A DNA stretch of 64,000 nt from Streptococcus oralis (GTDB lineage: Bacteria > Bacillota > Bacilli > Lactobacillales > Streptococcaceae). The stretch lies in NCBI RefSeq assembly GCF_016127915.1, contig NZ_CP066059.1, forward strand, positions 186,001-250,000. Reading direction: 5' to 3'. The translations under genes were made by a program, and so were the position numbers. The notes under the pieces were generated by a model. That model worked only from the letters and a program-made list of their open reading frames with translations, was not told the DNA's origin and did not search any database. This document shows positions 55,966 through 64,000 of the stretch, piece by piece (positions within the stretch are counted from its first letter, which is position 1; each line of letters begins with the position of its first letter).

Positions 55966-56928
55966 ATGGAAACTTACTACAAAGCCATTAACTGGAATGC
56001 CATCGAAGATGTCATCGACAAATCAACTTGGGAAAAACTGACGGAGCAATTCTGGCTCGACACTCGTATCCCCTTGTCAAATGACCTTGATGACTGGAGA
56101 AAACTTTCAAACAAGGAAAAAGACTTAGTAGGAAAAGTCTTTGGTGGTTTGACACTTCTTGATACCATGCAATCTGAAACAGGGGTCCAGGCTCTTCGCG
56201 CAGACATCCGTACACCGCATGAGGAAGCTGTTTTCAACAACATCCAATTTATGGAATCTGTCCACGCTAAATCTTATTCATCAATCTTTTCTACCTTGAA
56301 CACCAAGGCTGAGATTGAAGAAATTTTCGAATGGACTAACACCAACCCTTACCTACAAAGAAAAGCAGAAATTATCAATGAAATCTACCTCAATGGTAGC
56401 CCTCTTGAGAAGAAGGTTGCCAGTGTCTTCCTTGAAACTTTCCTCTTCTACTCTGGTTTCTTTACACCACTTTACTATCTCGGAAATAACAAACTTGCCA
56501 ATGTTGCGGAAATCATCAAACTGATTATCCGTGATGAGTCTGTTCATGGAACCTACATTGGTTACAAGTTCCAACTTGGTTTTAATGAACTACCTGAAGA
56601 AGAGCAAGAAAAACTCAAAGAATGGATGTACGACTTGCTCTATACCCTCTATGAGAATGAAGAAGGTTACACTGAAAGTCTCTATGACGGTGTTGGTTGG
56701 ACTGAAGAAGTTAAAACCTTCCTTCGCTACAATGCTAATAAGGCTCTGATGAATCTTGGACAAGATCCACTCTTCCCAGATTCGGCTGATGATGTCAATC
56801 CTATCGTCATGAACGGAATCTCAACTGGAACATCCAATCACGACTTCTTCTCCCAAGTCGGAAATGGTTACCTCCTTGGTGAAGTTGAAGCTATGCAAGA
56901 CGAGGATTACAACTACGGTTTAGATTAA
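55966..56928 (+). CDS. nrdF: Class Ib ribonucleotide reductase, beta subunit
   Basis: A 320-residue dimetal (Mn or Fe) radical subunit. Ligand motifs are visible: Glu/His in NIQFMESVHAKSYS and IIRDESVHGTYIGYK, with the tyrosyl radical region near HAKSYSSIFS. It starts 195 bases after nrdE, behind the terminator; an AAAGAG site lies before the ATG. Confidence 0.96.
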   Translation: METYYKAINWNAIEDVIDKSTWEKLTEQFWLDTRIPLSNDLDDWRKLSNKEKDLVGKVFGGLTLLDTMQSETGVQALRADIRTPHEEAVFNNIQFMESVHAKSYSSIFSTLNTKAEIEEIFEWTNTNPYLQRKAEIINEIYLNGSPLEKKVASVFLETFLFYSGFFTPLYYLGNNKLANVAEIIKLIIRDESVHGTYIGYKFQLGFNELPEEEQEKLKEWMYDLLYTLYENEEGYTESLYDGVGWTEEVKTFLRYNANKALMNLGQDPLFPDSADDVNPIVMNGISTGTSNHDFFSQVGNGYLLGEVEAMQDEDYNYGLD

Positions 56929-56950
56929 AAATAAGCTTTAATCCATACTT

Positions 56951-56986
56951 CTCACAGTTTGTTTAAACAGACTGTGAGATTTTTGT
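56951..56986 (+). terminator. Terminator of nrdF
   Basis: CTCACAGT-T-TGTTT pairs with AAACA-G-ACTGTGAG with one mismatch, and ATTTTTG follows. Confidence 0.8.
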
Positions 56987-57012
56987 TTTTGTTTTATTTT
57001 GTTTTTTTCTAT

Positions 57013-57041
57013 TTGATTGATTGAGCATTTTATGGTAAGAT
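57013..57041 (+). promoter_or_regulatory. lacR promoter
   Basis: TTGATT (57013-57018) and TAAGAT (57036-57041) are 17 bases apart, with TG before the -10 hexamer. Confidence 0.6.
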
Positions 57042-57069
57042 AATAATAGTAGAAATCGAGGTGATAAGG

Positions 57070-57837
57070 ATGCTGAAGCAAGAAAAACTAGATAGTATTC
57101 TAGAAGCAGTAAACACAAAAGGCACTATTACTGTAAAAGAGATTATGGAGAGTCTTGATGTGTCAGATATGACAGCTCGCCGCTACTTACAAGAACTAGC
57201 AGATAAGGATTTGCTGGTCCGTGTGCATGGTGGGGCTGAAAAACTTCGTACAGGTTCTCTCTTAAACAACGAACGGTCAAACGTTGAAAAACAAGGCTTG
57301 CAGATTGCTGAAAAACAAGAAATCAGTCGTTTTGCTGGTCATTTGATTGACGAAGGAGAAACCATTTTTATTGGGCCAGGAACAACCTTAGAATGTTTTG
57401 CTCGTGAGCTCCCAATTGATAATATTCGTGTTGTAACAAACAGTCTTCCTGTTTTTCTCATTCTAAACGAACGAAAACTAACAGATTTGATCTTGATTGG
57501 CGGAAATTATCGCTCTATCACTGGTGCTTTTGTAGGGACACTCACCTTACAGGATTTGACCAATCTTCAGTTTTCTAAAGCTTTTGTAAGCTGTAATGGT
57601 ATTAAGGATAAGGCAATTGCTACTTTCAGTGAAGAAGAGGGCGAGGTACAACGAATCGCCTTGAACAATGCCAATAAAAAATACTTACTGGCAGACCACA
57701 GCAAGTTTAATAAGTTTGATTTTTACACTTTCTACAATATCTCAGAGATTGATACTATCGTTTCAGATGCCAAACTGAGTCAGGAGACATTTGAAGATCT
57801 GTCGAAACAAACAACCATTCTTTTATCAAAACCATAA
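57070..57837 (+). CDS. lacR: DeoR-family repressor LacR
   Basis: A 255-residue DeoR-type regulator with an N-terminal winged helix-turn-helix (IMESLDVSDMTARRYLQELADKDLLVRVHGGAEKL) and a C-terminal sugar-phosphate sensing domain (IFIGPGTTLECFAREL, VVTNSLPVF, LIGGNYRSITGAF). In streptococcal lac clusters this repressor responds to tagatose-6-phosphate. It converges with lacG here. The ATG at 57070 has GAGG eight bases upstream; a GTG three codons earlier is an alternative. Confidence 0.9.
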   Translation: MLKQEKLDSILEAVNTKGTITVKEIMESLDVSDMTARRYLQELADKDLLVRVHGGAEKLRTGSLLNNERSNVEKQGLQIAEKQEISRFAGHLIDEGETIFIGPGTTLECFARELPIDNIRVVTNSLPVFLILNERKLTDLILIGGNYRSITGAFVGTLTLQDLTNLQFSKAFVSCNGIKDKAIATFSEEEGEVQRIALNNANKKYLLADHSKFNKFDFYTFYNISEIDTIVSDAKLSQETFEDLSKQTTILLSKP

Positions 57838-57868
57838 AAATTCCCCTGCCTTTTGGTGGGGAATTTTT
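57836..57868. terminator. Bidirectional terminator between lacR and lacG
   Basis: AAAAATTCCCC pairs with GGGGAATTTTT, so T runs follow on both strands. Confidence 0.85.
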
Positions 57869-57876
57869 GTTGAATT

Positions 57877-59295
<1,419 letters not shown>

Positions 59296-59305
59296 TCAAG
59301 AAATA

Positions 59306-59352
59306 GAAATGAGATGGGGGTATAGTTGGGAGGAGTTCCTCCATCTCACTTC
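59306..59352 (-). other. Hairpin between lacE and lacG
   Basis: GAAGTGAGATGG pairs with CCATCTCATTTC with one mismatch, and a smaller GGAGG/CCTCC hairpin overlaps one arm, so two folds compete. It has no T tail. It may affect mRNA processing or lacG level. Confidence 0.5.
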
Positions 59353-59367
59353 TTCGCTATTTACATT

Positions 59368-61062
59368 TTATTCTTCGAACTGCGCTTGAACAAAGGCAAG
59401 AGCGCCTTTTCCATCGCGAGTCAATTTAATGTATTGGCCACCTTCTGTCTTAGCAAGTTTGATACCAAGTTTGTCGGTTTCGGCCTTCATGTCTTCAAAG
59501 TTTGAAGCAACTTGAGGAGCAAGGATAACCAGATCAAACTCAGGCAACATTTCACGGTGAGCACCATAGCCACCAGCTGCTGCTTTAACAAGAACTTTGT
59601 ATTCTGCTGCTGCTTTGTTTAGAGCATTTGCAAGGAGACCACTTGTACCTCCTCCTGCACAGAGAACGAGAACATTTGTTTCTTCTGTGATTGTGTTTTG
59701 TGCTGCTTCTACACCTGCTTTTTCAAGAATAGCATCTGCTTTGGCAGTATTGAAGTTTGCTGCTACTTTTTCTTTCAATTCATCATTGGCTTTACCAGAA
59801 CGCTCTTCTTCTAGAATTTGTTCATCATAAACCTTGAGGAATGGATAGTAAATGGCTACGTCAACAAGGATTAACAAAGCAGCAAGTACAAATGACAAGA
59901 ATTGGAAGTTTGTACCGAGAACAATACCGAGCGGACCTGGTGTTGTCCAAGGAAGGTTGGCAGTAAATGAGTTCATGCCAAGCGTCTCAATAAAGAATTT
60001 AAAGATCCATACGTTAGCAATTGGCGCAAAGATAAATGGAATAAAGAAAATCGGGTTCAAAACAAGTGGTGCACCAAACAAGATTGGTTCGTTTACTCCA
60101 AAGAATGTTGGTACTACTGACGCGCGTCCGATTGCACGATTTCGTTTCGATTTGGTCAACCACATGAACATGAATGGAACAACCAGTGTCGCACCCGTAC
60201 CACCCATGGTAACGATAAACATTTGTGTACCAGAAGTAAGAATCTTGTCAGCGTGCATACCTTGTTGGAGAAGGTTCAAGTTGACCTCAGCATTTGCATA
60301 GGTAATAGCTGCGATTGCTGGTTCAACGATAGATGGACCATGGATACCAACAAACCAGAAGAAGGCAAAGGCCCCAAAGATAATCGTAATACCTAGATAA
60401 CCATCAGCGGCAGAGAATAATGGTGCAAAGAATTTACCGATTGATTCTGCTACGCTTACACCAACAAAATGACGAGCTAGTAAATCAAGAGCATAAAGAG
60501 AAACCACTGATAGAGTGAATGGAATCACATCTTTAAAGACTTGTGAGATATTTGGTGGAACTTCGTCAGGCATACGAATAGTGACGTTGTTCTTAACACA
60601 AACCTTATAGATGGCTACAGTAACAAAGGCAGCAAGGAAGGCTGAAAGCAAACCTTTTGTCCCCAAGAATCCAGTAGCTAGGCCATTTTCGATAGGATCA
60701 GCTGCCAACATCAACAAACCAACAATTGCTGCCAACAATGTTGACATATAGTTGATTTGATTGGTTTTCTCCATGCTACGGTTTACTGAGTCGGTCAATG
60801 ACTTAGCTGTTGTACCAGCTACCAAGAGAGCTAGGATCCCCATTGAATAGCTATAAGGTTTCATTAGGAGATTAACAACATCATCAGACCATTTAAAACC
60901 CCATGAGTTAGGAACAAAGGCAATCAAGATAAAGATACTTGAGAAGAGAATAACTGGCATCCCTGCAATGAAACCATCACGAATAGCACGAAGGTAGATA
61001 TTACGAGACAGTTTTTCAAAGAAAGGCTTTCCTTTCTCGATAAAAGCAATTAGTTTGTTCAT
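59368..61062 (-). CDS. lacE: Lactose PTS enzyme IICB
   Basis: A 564-residue fused EIICB. The EIIC domain (about 1-430) has the usual eight or more membrane segments and the [15 protein letters not shown] region. The EIIB domain has the phospho-cysteine in [15 protein letters not shown]. It imports lactose with phosphorylation. It overlaps lacF by one base (TAATG). Confidence 0.96.
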   Translation of the reverse strand: MNKLIAFIEKGKPFFEKLSRNIYLRAIRDGFIAGMPVILFSSIFILIAFVPNSWGFKWSDDVVNLLMKPYSYSMGILALLVAGTTAKSLTDSVNRSMEKTNQINYMSTLLAAIVGLLMLAADPIENGLATGFLGTKGLLSAFLAAFVTVAIYKVCVKNNVTIRMPDEVPPNISQVFKDVIPFTLSVVSLYALDLLARHFVGVSVAESIGKFFAPLFSAADGYLGITIIFGAFAFFWFVGIHGPSIVEPAIAAITYANAEVNLNLLQQGMHADKILTSGTQMFIVTMGGTGATLVVPFMFMWLTKSKRNRAIGRASVVPTFFGVNEPILFGAPLVLNPIFFIPFIFAPIANVWIFKFFIETLGMNSFTANLPWTTPGPLGIVLGTNFQFLSFVLAALLILVDVAIYYPFLKVYDEQILEEERSGKANDELKEKVAANFNTAKADAILEKAGVEAAQNTITEETNVLVLCAGGGTSGLLANALNKAAAEYKVLVKAAAGGYGAHREMLPEFDLVILAPQVASNFEDMKAETDKLGIKLAKTEGGQYIKLTRDGKGALAFVQAQFEE

Positions 61063-61379
61063 TACTTAACTCCTCTCTTGTAAAGTTCGATTAAATGGTG
61101 CATCAAATCTTTGAGCAAGATAGTTGTCATCAAGTGATCCTGACCATGCATCATGGTCACACTATAAGCCAAATCCTCACCAGCTGCCTCCTTAGTCAAA
61201 AGGCTTGTTTGCGCGTGATGTGCTTCAGCAATGCAAGAACCAGCTTCCTCAACTAAGCTATCCGCTTTCGCGAAATCACCAGCTTCAGCGGCCTTCAAGG
61301 CTTCCAATAGTTTTGAACGAGCATCGCCAGCATAGGCTACGATTTCAAAACCTAACAATGTTACTTCTTCTCTATTCAT
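61062..61379 (-). CDS. lacF: Lactose PTS enzyme IIA
   Basis: A 105-residue trimeric-type EIIA of the lactose/chitobiose group with the phospho-His region [15 protein letters not shown] and the helix [13 protein letters not shown]. It transfers phosphate from HPr to LacE. Confidence 0.95.
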   Translation of the reverse strand: MNREEVTLLGFEIVAYAGDARSKLLEALKAAEAGDFAKADSLVEEAGSCIAEAHHAQTSLLTKEAAGEDLAYSVTMMHGQDHLMTTILLKDLMHHLIELYKRGVK

Positions 61380-61414
61380 GATAGAATTCTCCTTATGTAT
61401 TTTTAATTAAATTT

Positions 61415-62251
61415 TTATGACAATAAACGTTGGATATGTAGAACTAGATAAACTCGTTCACTTTTATACAAATCAAGACCCGTATGTTGCGTAATCACAT
61501 CATAGATCTTGGAACCAATCTCGAACGCTTTTGGATAGGATTGTTTAATATGATCTTCCATATCCAGAAGTGATTGGTTATCATCTCTAGATCTGTCTAA
61601 ATAATCCAAGAAATAATTCAAATGAATCATAAAACGATCATAGAAATGATTATTCTCTTTGGTTCGTTGAATTGCATAACCCTTTAGCACTTCTTCGACA
61701 TTCCTGAGAATTTCTTTCCTCTTATCAATCGACTCAACCACTTGAACTTCATGCTCCCCTTCGGCATTGATGAAATGATAAGCGATCCGAATAATTTCAT
61801 CCTCAGGGAAATGATCTGTCAACTTCTGACGATAGATTTCAAAGGCTTCCTTTGCGATTTGAAAAGCGACAGGATACTTAGTGGAAATATCTGGCAGATT
61901 ACTATCCTTGTACCTTCCTTGTGCTAGAGCTTGGTAAGAGCAGTAAATATGATCTGTCAAGGTTACGTAGAGATACTCTTGAATCGGATAATGATATTTC
62001 TTTGATAGCTTATCAATAATCTCATAGGTCACTGTGATAAAATCAAGCGGAACATCTTTGAGCAGAGCCATAAAGTTTTCTCTTGACTCCTCGGTCTTCA
62101 TCCGAAAGATTTTCTCAACCTGATTTTCAGCAATTAAGTCCCCTTTCTTCTTTCCAAATGTAATCCCCTTACCAATTACAATCACTTCTTCTCCTTTGTC
62201 ATTTCTGACAAGTGAGACGTTGTGATTCATTGGGTTTAGAATTCGATACAT
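61415..62251 (-). CDS. lacT: BglG-family transcription antiterminator LacT
   Basis: A 278-residue antiterminator: an RNA-binding CAT domain (about 1-55, MYRILNPMNHNVSLVRND ... IGKGITFGKKKGD) and two PTS regulation domains with conserved His (LTDHIYCS, HFINAEGEH, IHLNYFLDYLDR, YLVLHIQRLL). When not phosphorylated by LacE it binds the RAT site upstream and prevents termination. It heads lacT-F-E-G. Confidence 0.93.
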   Translation of the reverse strand: MYRILNPMNHNVSLVRNDKGEEVIVIGKGITFGKKKGDLIAENQVEKIFRMKTEESRENFMALLKDVPLDFITVTYEIIDKLSKKYHYPIQEYLYVTLTDHIYCSYQALAQGRYKDSNLPDISTKYPVAFQIAKEAFEIYRQKLTDHFPEDEIIRIAYHFINAEGEHEVQVVESIDKRKEILRNVEEVLKGYAIQRTKENNHFYDRFMIHLNYFLDYLDRSRDDNQSLLDMEDHIKQSYPKAFEIGSKIYDVITQHTGLDLYKSERVYLVLHIQRLLS

Positions 62252-62288
62252 GGCAACCTCCTTTTATCTCTTAAAGGTATATGAGTAT

Positions 62289-62372
62289 AAAAAATGACCA
62301 CAAATGAACTAGAAAATCAGCCGATTTCTAATTCACCTGTGATCATGCCTAATATTACTTAGTAACACTCAC
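62289..62372 (-). promoter_or_regulatory. LacT antitermination leader: RAT site overlapping a terminator
   Basis: On the minus strand the RAT-like GTGTTACTAAGTAATATTAG (around 62365-62346) sits in front of and overlaps a long stem: GATCACAGGTGAA (62344-62332) with TTCATTTGTGGTC (62308-62296), plus an inner AGAAATC/GATTTTCT, followed by TTTTTT. This is the usual exclusive antiterminator/terminator pair of BglG-type control. Confidence 0.8.
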
Positions 62373-62393
62373 CTTGTATTAACTTGTGATTTA

Positions 62394-62430
62394 AGTATAG
62401 CACAAGTAAGTTTTTTTGTAAACCTTTACA
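62394..62430 (-). promoter_or_regulatory. lacTFEG promoter with overlapping cre-like site
   Basis: On the minus strand TTTACA (62422-62417) and TATACT (62399-62394) are 17 bases apart. TGTAAAGGTTTACA (62430-62417) covers the -35 and differs from a symmetric cre only by GG for CG in the centre, so CcpA with HPr-Ser46-P could block RNA polymerase. Confidence 0.75.
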
Positions 62431-62485
62431 TTCAACTTTTTTTAAATTTTTTTAGATCAATGTTCCTAAGATTAGGGGGGAAAAC

Positions 62486-63466
62486 TTATACACGTTCAGT
62501 CCATGAAGTCGCTGTGGTTTGGAGAACTTTGTTCAGTTCATCAATGTTCTCAAATCCAGTTGTGCGAAGCCATTCACGAGCTGCTGCCTCACCGTCTTTG
62601 ATGTAGGCTTCAACTGATCCAGCCCAAGTTGCACGTCCACAAAGAACTCCATTGAAGTTTGCACCTGATTCGTGGGCAAAGACAAGGGTTTCTTGGAAGA
62701 GTTTGGCTGATACACCCGCACTCAAGTAGATGTAAGGAAGGTTAGTCGCTTCATCTTGTGCTTTAAAGAAGGCTGCAGCTTCTTCGCGTGTATACACGAT
62801 TTCACCATCGCCAAATCCTTCAACGTATTTGACGTTGACTGGAACTTCCACTTTCAAGACGTCGATGTTGAAGCGTGAGTCTGAGAAGACCTTCATGGCA
62901 CCGATAACCTTGTGTGGTTTCACTTTGGCGTATTCTGCAGAACCTGCGTCAGCGATTTTTTCATCGTAAGCGAGGATTTCAAGGAAAAACGGAATGTCTT
63001 CCGCCACACACTCAGAACCGATGCGTTCGATGTAAGCTTGTTTTTGTTGGTTGAGTTCGTCAGAGCTGTCTACATCATAGTAAAGCAAGAATTTGACAGC
63101 ATCTGCACCTTGTTCTTTGATGCGTTTGGCAGACCAAACATCCAAACAGTCAGGCAAGCGTTTGGTGCTTGTTGTGTCGTAGCCAGTTTTCTCATAAGCT
63201 AGGAGAAGACCAGCATTTGGATCAAGCGCTTTTGTAGCCGGAAGTCCATACTCTGGGTCTAGAAGCATAGAGGATGCGTATTTAGTCAATTCATCCGCTA
63301 CCAAGACTTTAAGTTCTTCCATTTGAGCCACTGTTGGTTCCTCTGTTTGGTATTGAGCCATGAGGCGTTTTAAAGCACCACGTTGGTCAAAGGCAAGAGC
63401 TGAGATAATGCCATTTTCATCTGAAAGTTTTTCTAAGCGTGCACGTTTTTGTTCTGTTAAAGCCAT
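62486..63466 (-). CDS. lacD: Tagatose 1,6-bisphosphate aldolase
   Basis: A 326-residue class I aldolase of the LacD family splitting tagatose-1,6-bisphosphate into dihydroxyacetone phosphate and glyceraldehyde-3-phosphate. Motifs include [35 protein letters not shown] and [13 protein letters not shown] with the Schiff-base Lys. It starts one base after lacC ends. The 230 bases to lacT hold the leader and promoter above. Confidence 0.95.
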   Translation of the reverse strand: MALTEQKRARLEKLSDENGIISALAFDQRGALKRLMAQYQTEEPTVAQMEELKVLVADELTKYASSMLLDPEYGLPATKALDPNAGLLLAYEKTGYDTTSTKRLPDCLDVWSAKRIKEQGADAVKFLLYYDVDSSDELNQQKQAYIERIGSECVAEDIPFFLEILAYDEKIADAGSAEYAKVKPHKVIGAMKVFSDSRFNIDVLKVEVPVNVKYVEGFGDGEIVYTREEAAAFFKAQDEATNLPYIYLSAGVSAKLFQETLVFAHESGANFNGVLCGRATWAGSVEAYIKDGEAAAREWLRTTGFENIDELNKVLQTTATSWTERV

Positions 63467-63467
63467 T

Positions 63468-64000
63468 TTATACCTCTTTTACTATTAATTGATCATATAA
63501 AGCTTGATAGTTGGCCATATTGACATGACCTGTCATCTTTTCTTGAGCGTTAAGCATACCAAGGACATTGGCCTTGATGAGGAGTTCTGCATCCGATTCC
63601 TTATGAAGAAGTCCTGATGAAATTCCTGCCACAGTAGAATCTCCAGACCCGACAGGATTGACTACCTGAATTCTTGGAATATCTACTTTATAGAAAGTGT
63701 CACCATGTTTTGCAAAAGCGCCATTTGCACCAAGTGAAACAATTATCCACTCAATCCCTGCAAATAGAGGCTCTTGTAGAACTTCTTTTAATTCATCCAA
63801 ATCCTCAGAAACTTCTTTTCCAAGAAGCTGAGACAATTCTTCGTTATTTGGTTTGATTACTGTTGGTTTGTGGGGTGATTCAAGAACTGCCTGAAGGGCA
63901 GCACCTGAGCAGTCTAGAACAACTGGTTTGCCTGCGCGATTAGCAAGTTCTACTAAGCTTGCATAGTAGTCAACTGGAAGACCTGCTGGAAGACTACCTG
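63468..64000 (-). CDS. lacC: Tagatose-6-phosphate kinase (5' part cut by window edge)
   Basis: The frame is open from the stop at 63468 to the window edge, giving about 177 C-terminal residues of a PfkB-family kinase. Visible are [40 protein letters not shown] and the PfkB signature [14 protein letters not shown] with the catalytic Asp. It makes tagatose-1,6-bisphosphate for LacD. lacA and lacB would be expected beyond the edge. Confidence 0.93.
   Translation of the reverse strand, partial: GSLPAGLPVDYYASLVELANRAGKPVVLDCSGAALQAVLESPHKPTVIKPNNEELSQLLGKEVSEDLDELKEVLQEPLFAGIEWIIVSLGANGAFAKHGDTFYKVDIPRIQVVNPVGSGDSTVAGISSGLLHKESDAELLIKANVLGMLNAQEKMTGHVNMANYQALYDQLIVKEV

Noticed and set aside
63468..63836. 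Short 122-codon reading of the kinase gene starting at an internal Met
   Set aside because: The frame continues without stop to the window edge with PfkB-family sequence, so it is a partial lacC, not a small gene.

Overview
The window reads as a chromosomal segment of a mitis-group Streptococcus (relatives of S. mitis, S. oralis and S. pneumoniae). The housekeeping order rlmD ... glyA, tsaC, prmC, prfA, tdk, mnmE, dapA, asd, queT, mscL, hemH is the order I know from S. pneumoniae. The choline/zinc-surface set (Pht histidine-triad proteins with AdcAII), the lac tagatose pathway and the class Ib nrdHEF genes also fit that group. Species cannot be fixed by reading alone.

Layout. (1) 1-14.2 kb is a type VIIb secretion locus on the minus strand: esxA, esaA, essA, esaB, essB, essC, then a separate cargo operon with two small helical targeting proteins, a DUF4176-containing protein, an LXG toxin whose C-terminus is a glycine-zipper membrane segment, a multi-spanning membrane protein that is the likely immunity factor, and a DUF4176 protein cut by the window edge. 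(2) 14.5-31.1 kb is core genome: rlmD, a secreted DUF1002 protein, a long minus-strand operon (tdk to pmp23), dmpI and mnmE on the plus strand, dapA and asd, a small structured RNA, tRNA-Thr, queT under a preQ1-II riboswitch, a GtrA-family gene that looks leaderless, mscL and a ferrochelatase. (3) 31.1-37.5 kb is a five-gene pilus islet of the PI-2 type (pitA, sipA, pitB, srtG1, srtG2) lying between hemH and pepT, the known PI-2 site. (4) 37.9-48.9 kb has pepT followed by three pht genes, one complete adcAII and one 49-codon adcAII remnant, with AdcR-like zinc boxes. (5) 49.0-56.9 kb has ptsI/ptsH, an alpha/beta hydrolase, and nrdH-nrdE-nrdF with paired NrdR boxes. (6) 57.0 kb to the end is lacR and, on the other strand, lacG-lacE-lacF-lacT and lacD-lacC (cut by the edge), with a cre-like site and a LacT antitermination leader.

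How it works together. The T7SS is split by intrinsic terminators and promoters into at least three transcription modules, so the abundant small WXG100 protein, the membrane machine and the toxin cargo can be made at different levels. The zinc genes form AdcR-type units in which the lipoprotein AdcAII and the Pht proteins cooperate in zinc capture. PTS enzymes HPr and EI feed phosphate to LacF/LacE, which import lactose; LacG, LacC and LacD process it through the tagatose-6-phosphate pathway.

Most notable points are the TelE-like LXG toxin/immunity pair and its mosaic base composition, the transcriptional partition of the T7SS, a pair of interlocked inverted repeats upstream of esxA, the adcAII remnant feeding phtE, and the joining of two regions at the pht cluster that are far apart in S. 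pneumoniae. Comparisons with S. pneumoniae are from memory, not from an alignment.
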